Assembly: GCA_030647175.1 (NCBI GenBank) | Contig: JAUSJU010000040.1 | Coordinates: forward strand, 1-23,277 | Length of the DNA stretch: 23,277 nt | Direction of reading: 5' to 3' | Origin: a bacterium | GTDB taxonomy: Bacteria; Patescibacteriota; Minisyncoccia; Minisyncoccales; UBA10102 | In this document: piece after piece, positions 1 through 6,884 of the stretch | Numbering within the stretch: the stretch's first letter is position 1 | Layout of the letters: each line of letters starts with the position of its first letter | Program-made: the position numbers and the translations under genes | Notes under the pieces: generated by a model | Seen by the model: only the letters and a program-made list of their open reading frames with translations | Databases searched by the model: none | Told to the model about the DNA's origin: nothing

Positions 1-1341
1 CAGCTTAACTTTCCCGTGATCTATGCTGCAGGCAAGCTCGGATTAGCTAGCCTTGATCCGGATATTGAATTAATGACCGATATCATTCCTGTCTTTGACG
101 CGATCATCAAACATATCCCGGCTCCAGAAGTTGACGAGAAAGCCCCGCTCCAGATGATGGTGGTTTCCATTACGTACGACAACTATCAAGGGAGGATCGC
201 AGTAGGAAGGATTCACAGGGGAGTCATTGAGCAGGATATGCAAGTTGCTCATATCAGGGGCGAAGCGATAAAGACCTATAAAGTTACGGGACTGAATACG
301 TTCTTGGGGCTTTTGCGGGTTCCTGCGCAATCCGTTTCAGCGGGAGATATTGCTACGGTATCTGGAATTCCAGACGTGAACATCGGAGATACCATTGCTT
401 CTGCCGATCAGCCGGAGGCGCTGACGCCTATTGTCATTGAAAAGCCCACGGTGAAAATGATTTTTTCCGTGAACGATTCTCCGTTCTCCGGGAAAGAGGG
501 CACGTATTGCACTTCGCGCAACCTTCGGGACCGGCTGTTCAAGGAATTGGATAACGACGTCGCTCTTGAGGTGAAAGAAACGTCTTCTGCGGATGAGTTT
601 GAAGTGAGCGGGAGAGGTGAGCTGCACCTTTCCATTCTTATTGAAAAGATGCGCAGGGAAGGGTACGAACTCCAGGTTTCAAAGCCGGAAGTCATTTTCA
701 AGATAGAGAATGGGAGGACCATGGAGCCGGTGGAAGACGCGTGGATGGAGGTTCCGGAAGAATACGGAGGAATGGTAATCCAGAAAATGTCCTTGAGGAA
801 AGGAGAGATGAAGAATATGTCCACAGAGAACGGGATCACTCATTTCCACTTCTTTATTTCCACGAGAGGTCTTATCGGATTCAGAAACGATTTCATGCTG
901 TTCACCAAAGGCAATGGCATCATGAACACTTTGTTCGCGGGATACTTCCCGAAAGCAGAAGATGTGGAGACGAATCCGCACGGATCCCTCATCGTTCATG
1001 AAGATGGAGTTACCACGGCCTATGCATTACTCAAAGCGCAAGAGCGCGGCGAGCTTTTCGTAGGTCCCGGAGAACAGGTGTATGAAGGCCAAGTGATAGG
1101 GCAGAACGCCAAGGAAGACGATATCGCAGTCAATGTGTGCAAAGAGAAGCACTTGACCAACTTTCGCACCAAGGCGGTGGCGGTCACAGCCGACCTCATC
1201 CCTCCTCGAGATATGTCGTTGGAACAGGCGATTGAATACATAGGGGAGGACGAGCTCGTGGAAGTGACTCCAAAGAGCGTACGCCTTCGCAAGCGAGTGC
1301 TTCGGAATGTCTTGCGAAAAAAGCACGGCTCTGAAGAATAA
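1..1341 (+). CDS. typA: GTPase TypA/BipA, C-terminal part (5' truncated by window)
   Basis: The frame is open from base 1, so this is the last 446 codons of a protein of roughly 600 residues. The GTPase (G) domain lies before the window apart from its final stretch, FPVIYAAGKLG, which is typical of TypA. Next come the EF-G-like domain II (VVSITYDNYQGRIAVGRIHRG), domain III, domain V (FHFFISTRGLIGFRNDFM) and the BipA-specific C-terminal domain ending in a basic tail. TypA binds the 70S ribosome and acts in stress adaptation and large-subunit assembly. It stops 42 nt before hpf, another ribosome-associated stress factor, with no terminator between them. The family assignment is secure; the start is not visible. 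Confidence 0.97.
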   Translation, partial: QLNFPVIYAAGKLGLASLDPDIELMTDIIPVFDAIIKHIPAPEVDEKAPLQMMVVSITYDNYQGRIAVGRIHRGVIEQDMQVAHIRGEAIKTYKVTGLNTFLGLLRVPAQSVSAGDIATVSGIPDVNIGDTIASADQPEALTPIVIEKPTVKMIFSVNDSPFSGKEGTYCTSRNLRDRLFKELDNDVALEVKETSSADEFEVSGRGELHLSILIEKMRREGYELQVSKPEVIFKIENGRTMEPVEDAWMEVPEEYGGMVIQKMSLRKGEMKNMSTENGITHFHFFISTRGLIGFRNDFMLFTKGNGIMNTLFAGYFPKAEDVETNPHGSLIVHEDGVTTAYALLKAQERGELFVGPGEQVYEGQVIGQNAKEDDIAVNVCKEKHLTNFRTKAVAVTADLIPPRDMSLEQAIEYIGEDELVEVTPKSVRLRKRVLRNVLRKKHGSEE

Positions 1342-1349
1342 TCAGAGAA

Positions 1350-1377
1350 TTGCCAAGCGGGAATTTTTTGCTATCAT
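1350..1377 (+). promoter_or_regulatory. Promoter for hpf, leaderless geometry
   Basis: TTGCCA (1350-1355), 16 nt, then TATCAT (1372-1377). The -10 box ends 6 nt before the ATG at 1384, so transcription would begin at or next to the start codon. There is no Shine-Dalgarno sequence. Confidence 0.65.
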
Positions 1378-1383
1378 ACAGGA

Positions 1384-1707
1384 ATGATTCTAGAGATAAA
1401 ACAAACAGGCGTCAGGCTTTCTCCTTCGCTCTCTGCGCTTCTTCAGTCGCGCCTATTGCCGCTGAGCCGTTTCGTCAAACGGTATGAAAAGCAAGGAGAG
1501 CTCAAGGTATTCATAGAGATCGCAAAAACGACCAAGCATCACCAGAAGGGCAATATTTTCTATGTTGAGGCAACGGTCCAGCTGCCCAAGAAGCTTGTGC
1601 GCGCAGACGCGACAGACGCAAGTTTTCGTACTGCGATTGATACGGTAAGGGATATCTTAAAGCGGGAATTCGTACAGTACAAAGAGACTCACGACTGGAA
1701 ACTGTAA
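1384..1707 (+). CDS. hpf: Ribosome hibernation promoting factor (HPF/RaiA family, short form)
   Basis: A 107-residue protein matching the beta-alpha-beta-beta-beta-alpha HPF/YfiA fold. Features are an N-terminal strand (LEIKQTGVRLSPSLSALLQ), a central strand with many basic residues (KVFIEIAKTTKHHQKG, FYVEATVQLPKK) and the C-terminal helix (DASFRTAIDTVRDILKREF). It should bind the 30S decoding region and inactivate or dimerise ribosomes during starvation. It lacks the extra C-terminal dimerisation domain of long-form HPF. It follows typA but has its own promoter. The start ATG is supported by a -10 box 6 nt upstream. Confidence 0.9.
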   Translation: MILEIKQTGVRLSPSLSALLQSRLLPLSRFVKRYEKQGELKVFIEIAKTTKHHQKGNIFYVEATVQLPKKLVRADATDASFRTAIDTVRDILKREFVQYKETHDWKL

Positions 1708-1761
1708 AACCCATCAGGCGTCTTTGAAGAGTTTTACAGAAGCATTGCGGCACGAGTAAAG

Positions 1762-1790
1762 AAAAAGCCTCCACTATTTATTATGGAGGC
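1762..1790 (-). terminator. Intrinsic terminator for the minus-strand gene ending at 1801
   Basis: Read on the minus strand, GCCTCCA (1790-1784), a 10-nt loop and TGGAGGC (1773-1767) form a perfect 7-bp stem followed by five T (1766-1762). The plus strand has no T-run after the stem, so it terminates only minus-strand transcription. Confidence 0.8.
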
Positions 1791-1800
1791 GATGGCGCTG

Positions 1801-2172
1801 TCAGACAGCGACTTTTGATGACTCTTCAGGTCGCTTGATATTATCAGAGTGGCCTGGAGGGAAGAAACGCAAGGTTTCTTGATGGAATAGAATACGGCGA
1901 GCGCCTCTGACCCTCAAAACGCCTTGTTCTGTGTCTCCTTCTTGGTACTGGAGCGACCGAACTTCCCAGCTTTGCAGGGTCTCGTACAGGGGACGCCAGG
2001 CGCCGTTGGAGAGTTGCGCAAGCCATGCGAATCGTACTTCCAGAGTATCTCCATCGACGACTACCTGCTTGATCTCTCCTCGGACCAGGTATTCGTTGTT
2101 GGCTCCTGCTATTTCCAATTGGCCCACTTCGTAAGGGGCAAGGTATATGGTAAGGAACGGATAACCATCCAA
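1801..2172 (-). CDS. Hypothetical protein, 123 aa
   Basis: I do not recognise this family. The protein is soluble and mixed alpha/beta, without a signal peptide or membrane segment. The first two thirds look beta-rich (FLTIYLAPYEVGQLEI, EIKQVVVDGDTLEVRFAWLAQL), with a charged C-terminal tail. The TTG start at 2172 is chosen because AAAGGAGG lies exactly 6 nt upstream and a promoter precedes it. The nearby ATG at 2168 is out of frame. It lies downstream of the ZIP transporter in the same direction, but its own promoter and terminator make it a monocistronic unit. No function can be assigned. Confidence 0.75.
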   Translation of the reverse strand: MDGYPFLTIYLAPYEVGQLEIAGANNEYLVRGEIKQVVVDGDTLEVRFAWLAQLSNGAWRPLYETLQSWEVRSLQYQEGDTEQGVLRVRGARRILFHQETLRFFPPGHSDNIKRPEESSKVAV

Positions 2173-2178
2173 TAGATA

Positions 2179-2186
2179 CCTCCTTT
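2179..2186 (-). promoter_or_regulatory. Strong Shine-Dalgarno setting a TTG start
   Basis: AAAGGAGG on the minus strand, 6 nt before TTG at 2172. It fixes the start of the 123-residue hypothetical and contrasts with the many SD-less starts nearby. Confidence 0.8.
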
Positions 2187-2195
2187 CTAGGAAAG

Positions 2196-2224
2196 AGAGT
2201 ATCGTATTTCTCTGAATTTGTCAA
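2196..2224 (-). promoter_or_regulatory. Promoter for the 123-aa hypothetical gene
   Basis: TTGACA (2224-2219), 17 nt, TACTCT (2201-2196). The predicted transcript has a short leader of about 15-18 nt that contains the SD sequence. Confidence 0.65.
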
Positions 2225-2233
2225 GAATTCAGG

Positions 2234-2995
2234 TTACTCTGGAAGAAGATGCATTGAGAAGTAGACGAAGATGATCCCTGCAATCAGGAGGCTGCTTTCC
2301 ATGAGCGCGAACTTGTATCTTCTCTCGCGGTGCATTTCTGGAAGGATGTCAGAGGTCGCAATGTAGATGAAGAATCCTGCAGTGAGGCCCAGGGCAGCTG
2401 GAATGTATGCTTGGAGTACCGAGCCGAACACATACGCCAAGAGAGCTCCGATGAACGCCACTGCTGCGCTCAAGATGTTGACCAGCAAGACCATCTTTCG
2501 GGGCACTCCTTTATGGAGCAAGAGTCCGAAATCTCCCATTTCCTGGGGGATCTCGTGGGCAGCTACTGCGAGCGTGGTGACGATTCCAAGAGGAAGGCTC
2601 GCTAGCGTGGTTGCACCGATTGCGATGCCGTCAACGAAATTATGGAGCGTATCCCCAATGATGATCAAAGGAACCGTTGCCCGTTGTTCCGTAGGATCGT
2701 GCTGATCTTCGTCGTGATGGTGGGTCCAATGGAGGATACGTTCCACGAAGAAGAAAAGAAGTAATCCTGCGAGAGTCCATAGAAATATATCCGTTCCTGT
2801 ATTTTTAGACTCGTGCAGGGCTTCCGGGAGAAGATCAAAAAAGGCTGCTCCCAGAAGAGCTCCCGCGGCAAACGATGTCAGGGGACGGGAAAGCTTGAGG
2901 GCGACTGCTTTGTTCGCCAAGAGCGCCACTCCTCCTGTGAGCGAGGCGATGCTTCCCAGAAAGGTGAGCAAAAGAATAGAGAGAAGCGTATCCAT
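2234..2995 (-). CDS. ZIP family divalent metal transporter
   Basis: A 253-residue polytopic membrane protein with about eight hydrophobic segments. It carries the ZIP metal-site motifs HNFVDGIAIGA in TM4 and HEIPQEMGDF in TM5, and a histidine-rich cytoplasmic loop (HWTHHHDEDQHD) between TM3 and TM4. ZIP proteins move Zn2+, Fe2+ or Mn2+ into the cytoplasm; the substrate cannot be read from the sequence. The start at 2995 (MDTLLSILLL) is chosen because a promoter's -10 box ends 6 nt before it. The longer open frame to 3082 would translate the promoter itself. It is divergent from msrA with an 87-nt gap holding both promoters. Confidence 0.93.
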   Translation of the reverse strand: MDTLLSILLLTFLGSIASLTGGVALLANKAVALKLSRPLTSFAAGALLGAAFFDLLPEALHESKNTGTDIFLWTLAGLLLFFFVERILHWTHHHDEDQHDPTEQRATVPLIIIGDTLHNFVDGIAIGATTLASLPLGIVTTLAVAAHEIPQEMGDFGLLLHKGVPRKMVLLVNILSAAVAFIGALLAYVFGSVLQAYIPAALGLTAGFFIYIATSDILPEMHRERRYKFALMESSLLIAGIIFVYFSMHLLPE

Positions 2996-3001
2996 GGGAT
3001 T

Positions 3002-3031
3002 ATTGTAATGCAATTCATTTGCATCTGTCAA
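3002..3031 (-). promoter_or_regulatory. Promoter for the ZIP transporter, leaderless geometry
   Basis: Perfect TTGACA (3031-3026), 18 nt, TACAAT (3007-3002), then 6 nt to ATG at 2995. No SD sequence. Confidence 0.75.
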
Positions 3032-3067
3032 TAGCAGAACGGAAGTCTTCGCTGTGTCAGCATATTC

Positions 3068-3076
3068 TGGTAGAAT
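3068..3076 (+). promoter_or_regulatory. Extended -10 promoter for msrA, leaderless geometry
   Basis: TGG followed by TAGAAT (3071-3076) is an extended -10 element, 6 nt before ATG 3083. The -35 region is weak. Confidence 0.65.
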
Positions 3077-3082
3077 AGACAC

Positions 3083-3625
3083 ATGGAAAAGAAATCAGAG
3101 GCCGCGGTATTCGGAGGAGGATGTTTTTGGTGCACAGAAGCCGTATTCAAAGAGCTACGAGGTGTTGTTTCCGTAGCTTCAGGATATGCAGGAGGAAATA
3201 CGGAACATCCTTCGTATGGAGAGGTGTCAATGGGAAGAACAGGACATGCGGAAGTGATCAAGATAGAATTTGATCCTCAAGAGATATCCTACAGAGATCT
3301 TCTTACCGTATTCTTTGCAACTCATGACCCCACGACAGAGAATAAACAGGGAGCTGACGTGGGAACTCAGTATAGGTCTGTTATTTTCACCACGACGCAA
3401 GAGCAGAAGAATGAGGCAGAAAAGTATATTGCAGAGCTTGTGGATTCAGGAGTGCGCGTGGTCACTGGTGCGCAACCTCTTACGAAATTCTACGAGGCAG
3501 AGGATGAGCACAAGAACTACTATGAGAAGAACTCTTCTCAGCCGTATTGTCAGATCGTAATCGTGCCCAAGCTTTTGAAGCTTCAGATGAAATTCAGAGA
3601 GCTTCTCAAATCCCATAGCGCGTAA
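3083..3625 (+). CDS. msrA: Peptide-methionine (S)-S-oxide reductase MsrA
   Basis: A 180-residue protein with the catalytic signature GGGCFWCTEAVF at residues about 10-21; the first Cys is the nucleophile that attacks methionine-S-sulfoxide. Other family motifs are SGYAGG, GHAEVIKIEFDP, HDPTTENKQGADVGTQYRS and the C-terminal FYEAEDEHKNYY. It repairs oxidised methionine using thioredoxin-type reductants. There is no signal peptide, so it is cytoplasmic. msrB follows after 13 nt, giving repair of both sulfoxide stereoisomers. Confidence 0.97.
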   Translation: MEKKSEAAVFGGGCFWCTEAVFKELRGVVSVASGYAGGNTEHPSYGEVSMGRTGHAEVIKIEFDPQEISYRDLLTVFFATHDPTTENKQGADVGTQYRSVIFTTTQEQKNEAEKYIAELVDSGVRVVTGAQPLTKFYEAEDEHKNYYEKNSSQPYCQIVIVPKLLKLQMKFRELLKSHSA

Positions 3626-3631
3626 TACTAT
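3603..3631 (+). promoter_or_regulatory. Possible internal promoter for msrB
   Basis: TTCTCA (3603-3608), 17 nt, TACTAT (3626-3631), 7 nt to ATG 3639. It overlaps the 3' end of msrA. Both boxes match the consensus only moderately. Confidence 0.4.
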
Positions 3632-3638
3632 AGATACT

Positions 3639-4016
3639 ATGAAAAAAGACGAAGAGCTGTCTCGAGACCTCTACCGTGTAGCAAGGGAGAAGGGGACGGA
3701 AGCCCCGTTCACCGGCACGTACTGGGATGCCCACGAGCAGGGAGTGTACAAGTGCGCGGTATGCGGAACCCAGCTGTTTTCTTCAGACACCAAGTTTGAT
3801 TCTGGCACCGGATGGCCCAGTTTTACCGATCCTATGAATGTAGAACACATTGAACTCAGAGAAGATACGCAAGATGGTATGTCTCGTACAGAAGTGCTGT
3901 GCAAGAACTGCAAAGCACATCTGGGACACGTATTTGACGACGGACCTAAAGAAAAGGGAGGGAAGCGGTACTGCATTAATTCGGTGTGCTTGGAATTGGA
4001 AAAGAAAGAACAATGA
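3639..4016 (+). CDS. msrB: Peptide-methionine (R)-S-oxide reductase MsrB
   Basis: A 125-residue SelR/MsrB domain. Two CxxC pairs, CAVC and CKNC, form the structural zinc site. Core motifs are SGTGWPSF, HLGHVFDDGP and RYCINSVCL, where the Cys of RYCINS is the catalytic residue. It reduces methionine-R-sulfoxide, complementing MsrA immediately upstream. Its stop overlaps the next gene's start (ATGA), indicating translational coupling. Confidence 0.97.
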   Translation: MKKDEELSRDLYRVAREKGTEAPFTGTYWDAHEQGVYKCAVCGTQLFSSDTKFDSGTGWPSFTDPMNVEHIELREDTQDGMSRTEVLCKNCKAHLGHVFDDGPKEKGGKRYCINSVCLELEKKEQ

Positions 4017-4420
4017 CGGATATCATAGACAAGTTGGCGTGGCTCCACGTGAAAGACAGAAAGGTTCTCGTAACCCGTTCTAAGGGTAAAGACGCATGGT
4101 ACATCCCGGGAGGTAAAAGAGAGCAAGGAGAGACGGACGAGCAAGCCTTACTGAGGGAGATCAAAGAAGAGTTGAGTGTTGATCTTCTTCCGCAAAGTCT
4201 TCAATACGTTGAGACATTCAAGGCTCAGGCCCACGGAAAGCCAAAGGGAACTTTTGTGCAGATGACGTGCTATACCGGAGAGTATGAAGAAGGAACGTTA
4301 ACGCCCTCTTCAGAGATTGAAGAGATGAATTGGTTCGTCTCAGACACAGATCCTGGCATCCTTTCTCCTGTTGATAGGATTATCTTCGCCTGGCTTAAAG
4401 AACGGAACCTCATTGATTAA
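4013..4420 (+). CDS. Nudix hydrolase (MutT-like)
   Basis: A 135-residue Nudix domain. The Nudix box reads GGKREQGE...REIKEEL (residues about 30-50), matching Gx5Ex7REUxEE with all catalytic glutamates; the usual Gly after the EE pair is Ser. Nudix enzymes hydrolyse nucleoside diphosphates linked to another group; the substrate cannot be assigned. The start at 4013 is inferred from the 4-nt ATGA overlap with msrB. A longer in-frame extension exists but lies inside msrB. The position behind the Msr genes is consistent with sanitising oxidised or damaged nucleotides, as inference only. Confidence 0.9.
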   Translation: MTDIIDKLAWLHVKDRKVLVTRSKGKDAWYIPGGKREQGETDEQALLREIKEELSVDLLPQSLQYVETFKAQAHGKPKGTFVQMTCYTGEYEEGTLTPSSEIEEMNWFVSDTDPGILSPVDRIIFAWLKERNLID

Positions 4421-4421
4421 T

Positions 4422-4958
4422 ATGCCAAAACGCCTCAGAGAAAGAAACATATTTTCTTCCAAGCAGTTCACCATCAAGGAGATTGATCTTCTGCTAGAGA
4501 ATGGGAAAGAGGTGACGTATGAGATTTCAGATGTCGGGGAAAGCGTGATGGTAGTTCCCATGGTAGACGAGGGCACGGTTCTTCTCATCAACGAGTACCA
4601 TGCGGGCATTGATGAATATCAGGTAGGGCTCTGTAAAGGGGCCATTGAAAAGGGACAGACGCCTTCAGAAGCGGCTCAGAAAGAACTTCAGGAAGAAGTC
4701 GGGTACAAGGCAGGACGCCTTGAGGAACTTGCTGTTTTAACCTCCAGTCCAGGATATTCTACTCACAAGACGCATATATTTCTTGCAAGAGATCTCCAAG
4801 AGAGCAGACTCCAAGGGGACGAGGAGGAGGAATTGCAGGTTATACCGCATTCGCTGGCAACATTTGAAGATTTAATTGATAAAGGACAGCTTACGGAAGC
4901 CCGCATGATAGCAGCTCTTTATCTGGCAAGGCGCGTGCTTTCCAAGAGGCGTGGATAA
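4422..4958 (+). CDS. Nudix hydrolase, NudE/ADP-ribose pyrophosphatase-like
   Basis: A 178-residue protein with an N-terminal beta region (EVTYEISDVGESVMVVPMVDEG) and a Nudix box at about residues 69-91. The layout, including PGYSTHKTHIFLARDL after the box, resembles the NudE/ADP-ribose pyrophosphatase group that cleaves ADP-sugars and dinucleotides. In the box the first conserved Glu is Gln and the REUxEE Arg is Lys (KELQEE), while the metal-binding EE pair is intact. It starts one base after the preceding stop codon, so it is cotranscribed with the first Nudix gene. Activity on ADP-ribose is inferred. Confidence 0.88.
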   Translation: MPKRLRERNIFSSKQFTIKEIDLLLENGKEVTYEISDVGESVMVVPMVDEGTVLLINEYHAGIDEYQVGLCKGAIEKGQTPSEAAQKELQEEVGYKAGRLEELAVLTSSPGYSTHKTHIFLARDLQESRLQGDEEEELQVIPHSLATFEDLIDKGQLTEARMIAALYLARRVLSKRRG

Positions 4959-5022
4959 ACACGTATTGACGAAGGATAAGGAAGGAGGCATGATGAATAT
5001 GTACCCTCGTCGAGGTATCATC

Positions 5023-5050
5023 CTGCGCCTTCATAATATAGAAGGTGCAG
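5023..5050 (+). other. Stem-loop upstream of the zinc-ribbon gene
   Basis: CTGCGCCTTC and GAAGGTGCAG form a 10-bp stem with one G-U wobble and an 8-nt A/T-only loop. No T-run follows on either strand, so it is not a standard terminator. It may be a leader RNA structure for the gene at 5094, or mark the end of the Nudix transcript. TTGACG-N17-CATGAT (4966-4994) is a weak promoter candidate upstream. Confidence 0.45.
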
Positions 5051-5093
5051 AAATCAGAGGCATGAACGCAGTTGTTCATCCTCTCTCATCTTG

Positions 5094-5267
5094 GTGGAAA
5101 ACGAAAATCAAGGAGGAAATTTCCAGCGCCAGATGTACGATGCGACCTGTTCTGATTGCGGAGCCAAAACACAGGTTCCCTTTCAGCCAAGCCAGGACAG
5201 GCCGGTCTACTGCAAAGACTGCTACTCAAAGCACAAGGCAGAGCGCGGTCCGCGGAAAGATTTCTAG
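5094..5267 (+). CDS. Small CxxC-x17-CxxC zinc-ribbon protein
   Basis: A 57-residue protein with one treble-clef/zinc-ribbon unit. CSDC and CKDC are separated by 17 residues, the spacing of a family common in CPR genomes, and are flanked by RQMYDAT and RPVYC. The tail is basic (KHKAERGPRKDF), fitting nucleic acid or ribosome contact, though no function is established. The start is uncertain. GTG 5094 gives a Gly/Asn/Gln-rich N-terminus like relatives, but no SD precedes it. ATG 5133 would give 44 residues and has AAGGAGG rather far away (16 nt). It ends just before a strong hairpin. Confidence 0.75.
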   Translation: MENENQGGNFQRQMYDATCSDCGAKTQVPFQPSQDRPVYCKDCYSKHKAERGPRKDF

Positions 5268-5277
5268 AGGCAATCTC

Positions 5278-5307
5278 AAATGCCGCCCACGTGGGCGGCA
5301 TTTCCTT
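5278..5307 (+). terminator. Intrinsic terminator after the zinc-ribbon gene
   Basis: A perfect 26-nt palindrome (5278-5303): AAATGCCGCCCAC and its exact complement, followed by TTTCCTT. The GC-rich core is strong; the T-tract is short. Confidence 0.65.
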
Positions 5308-5323
5308 ATCTGCAAAGGAGACA

Positions 5324-5352
5324 TTGCAACCAGAACAATTTTTCTATAGAGT
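5324..5352 (+). promoter_or_regulatory. Promoter for the DM13 gene, leaderless geometry
   Basis: TTGCAA (5324-5329), 17 nt, TAGAGT (5347-5352), 6 nt to ATG 5359. No SD sequence. Confidence 0.6.
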
Positions 5353-5358
5353 AATCGT

Positions 5359-5811
5359 ATGAAGAAGCTGCTGTTTATTGCGGGAGTAGTCATTGTGAGC
5401 GGTATTGCATACTGGATGGTCTCTCCTTTGTTGTATGATGTGGAGGTCTCAGAAAGCGTTGAAGAAATTTCAGTTGAAGGAGAAACAAGCATCATCGGGA
5501 AAGGAATGTTCAGCGGGTTGGCTGGCCACAGCGCGCAAGGGACGGCGCAGTTGGTGCGTAAAGGAGAAGAGCACTACGTCCGATTTGAAAGTGATTTTGA
5601 TGTAACGAACGGCCCGGATCTTTTCGTCTATCTTGGAAAAAACGGGGAATATGCGCCAGAAGCGGTACTTGGAAGCTTGAAAGGAACCATAGGATCTCAA
5701 AATTATCTCATCCCCTTGGGGATTGATGTGAATCAATATGATGAAGTATGGGTGTGGTGCAGAGCTTTTTCCGTACCTTTTGGAAAAGCAGAAATCAGAC
5801 CGATTGAGTAA
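5359..5811 (+). CDS. DM13-domain protein, membrane anchored
   Basis: A 150-residue protein with an uncleaved-looking N-terminal membrane helix (residues about 3-25) and a DM13 domain from about residue 45. Matching motifs are GKGMFSGLAGHSAQGTAQLV, GPDLFVYLGKNG, LKGTIGSQNYLIP and the C-terminal VWVWCRAFSVPFGKAEI, whose Cys is the conserved DM13 cysteine. DM13 domains are extracellular and have been suggested to act in redox or electron-transfer roles; this is not proven. The domain should face outward. It is monocistronic, with its own promoter and a shared bidirectional terminator. Confidence 0.9.
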   Translation: MKKLLFIAGVVIVSGIAYWMVSPLLYDVEVSESVEEISVEGETSIIGKGMFSGLAGHSAQGTAQLVRKGEEHYVRFESDFDVTNGPDLFVYLGKNGEYAPEAVLGSLKGTIGSQNYLIPLGIDVNQYDEVWVWCRAFSVPFGKAEIRPIE

Positions 5812-5825
5812 TGCTCTTGTATACC

Positions 5826-5856
5826 AAAACAACGCTCGTTCTTTGAGCGTTGTTTT
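5826..5856. terminator. Bidirectional intrinsic terminator
   Basis: AAAACAACGCTC (5826-5837), a 7-nt loop and GAGCGTTGTTTT (5845-5856) form a 12-bp stem with T-runs on both strands. It separates the DM13 gene (+) from the convergent surface-protein gene (-). Confidence 0.9.
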
Positions 5857-5866
5857 GCACTAGCGA

Positions 5867-6856
5867 TTATGCGAGCTGTTCTCTCCGTTTGATGCGCTCT
5901 ACTACGTTCTCCATATCTTGTTTCGCCTTTGCGTGGAATGCTTTGGGCAGAATATGGTTCTTCACATAGAACTTTAAGAGCAGGACGTAGCTGAGGATGA
6001 ACCCGATGAGGAAGGTGACGACGAGAGCCAGCGTTGAAGGGTCAAAAAGCCCCGTAGATACGGCAGTCGCTACTCCAGAGACGCCTGGAGCTTGCACGTT
6101 GAGGGTTATGGCATCTGATCCCGAAGCGTTGGTTCCCAGGGCGGTGACGGTGGTAACGACGTTGTTGGTTCCAGCGCCGAATGAAGCATTGGGAGCTATT
6201 TGTGCCCGAAAGGTGACAAAGCGCGCGCTGCCTCCGTTGATGTCGCCGAGAGAAATGCCTTGCAAGATGTTTCCGGAATTTGCGACCCCGTCAACTTTGA
6301 GGTTTCCAAGGTAGGAGAGCTTGGCAGGGAGGACGTCTTTCAATGTTACGCCGTATGCGGTTCCTGACCCCTGGCCTACCTGGATCTGGAACTCAATCGT
6401 GTCTGAAGGCCGAGCCGAGATCGGATCTGAAAAGATCGCTTGTCCTGTACTCACGTTCTTTGCAAGTATGGTGACCGACATGGATGAGGGAACGGGAAGA
6501 GAGCCGGTTACGTCCAGGACCATGGATCCTTGGGAAGAGATCCCTCCTCGTTCCACGAGCGCTTTCGCAGAATAGATTCCTTGCGTAGGATAGCTGCAGA
6601 GATCGGGTGCAGTATATGACGTGGAAGCTGACGTGTAGATATGTTCCCAGGTTCCGTCCCCTGTGCAGTCAAACTTATAGGTGATGGTTCCGGTTGCGGT
6701 TCCTGAAACAGACGCGCTCAAATCAACGCTGTTCAAAGGGGCGAGTCCCGATGAAGGGGAAGCGGAGAAGTCTACAAGAAGTGTGGCGCTTTGAGCTTGG
6801 ACTGCGGGAGCTGCGCAGAGAGAAAGAACGATGACGGAAAACAATAGCTTGTTCAT
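5867..6856 (-). CDS. Exported membrane-anchored protein: PKD-like + DUF11-like domains
   Basis: 329 residues. A Sec signal peptide (residues 1-21, cleavage near VQA) is followed by a PKD-like domain (about 25-115; ITYKFDCTGDGTWE, LCSYPTQGIYSAKALVER). Next is a DUF11-like beta domain (about 118-255; GTAYGVTLKDVLPAKLSYLG). A single membrane helix (about 270-292) leads into a basic, probably cytoplasmic tail of about 35 residues rich in Lys/Arg. The PKD-like unit is clearly homologous to the last domain of the 1045-residue protein encoded 28 nt upstream. The two are probably one transcript. No LPxTG motif is present, so anchoring is by the helix. Role unknown, presumably structural at the cell surface. 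Confidence 0.85.
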   Translation of the reverse strand: MNKLLFSVIVLSLCAAPAVQAQSATLLVDFSASPSSGLAPLNSVDLSASVSGTATGTITYKFDCTGDGTWEHIYTSASTSYTAPDLCSYPTQGIYSAKALVERGGISSQGSMVLDVTGSLPVPSSMSVTILAKNVSTGQAIFSDPISARPSDTIEFQIQVGQGSGTAYGVTLKDVLPAKLSYLGNLKVDGVANSGNILQGISLGDINGGSARFVTFRAQIAPNASFGAGTNNVVTTVTALGTNASGSDAITLNVQAPGVSGVATAVSTGLFDPSTLALVVTFLIGFILSYVLLLKFYVKNHILPKAFHAKAKQDMENVVERIKRREQLA

Positions 6857-6884
6857 ATGTTTGGATAAGAGTCGTTAGGCAGTA

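Noticed and set aside
4951..5349. Plus-strand open frame of 132 codons
   Set aside because: It overlaps the zinc-ribbon gene in another frame, crosses its terminator hairpin and runs into the DM13 promoter. The CxxC-x17-CxxC frame is clearly the conserved one.
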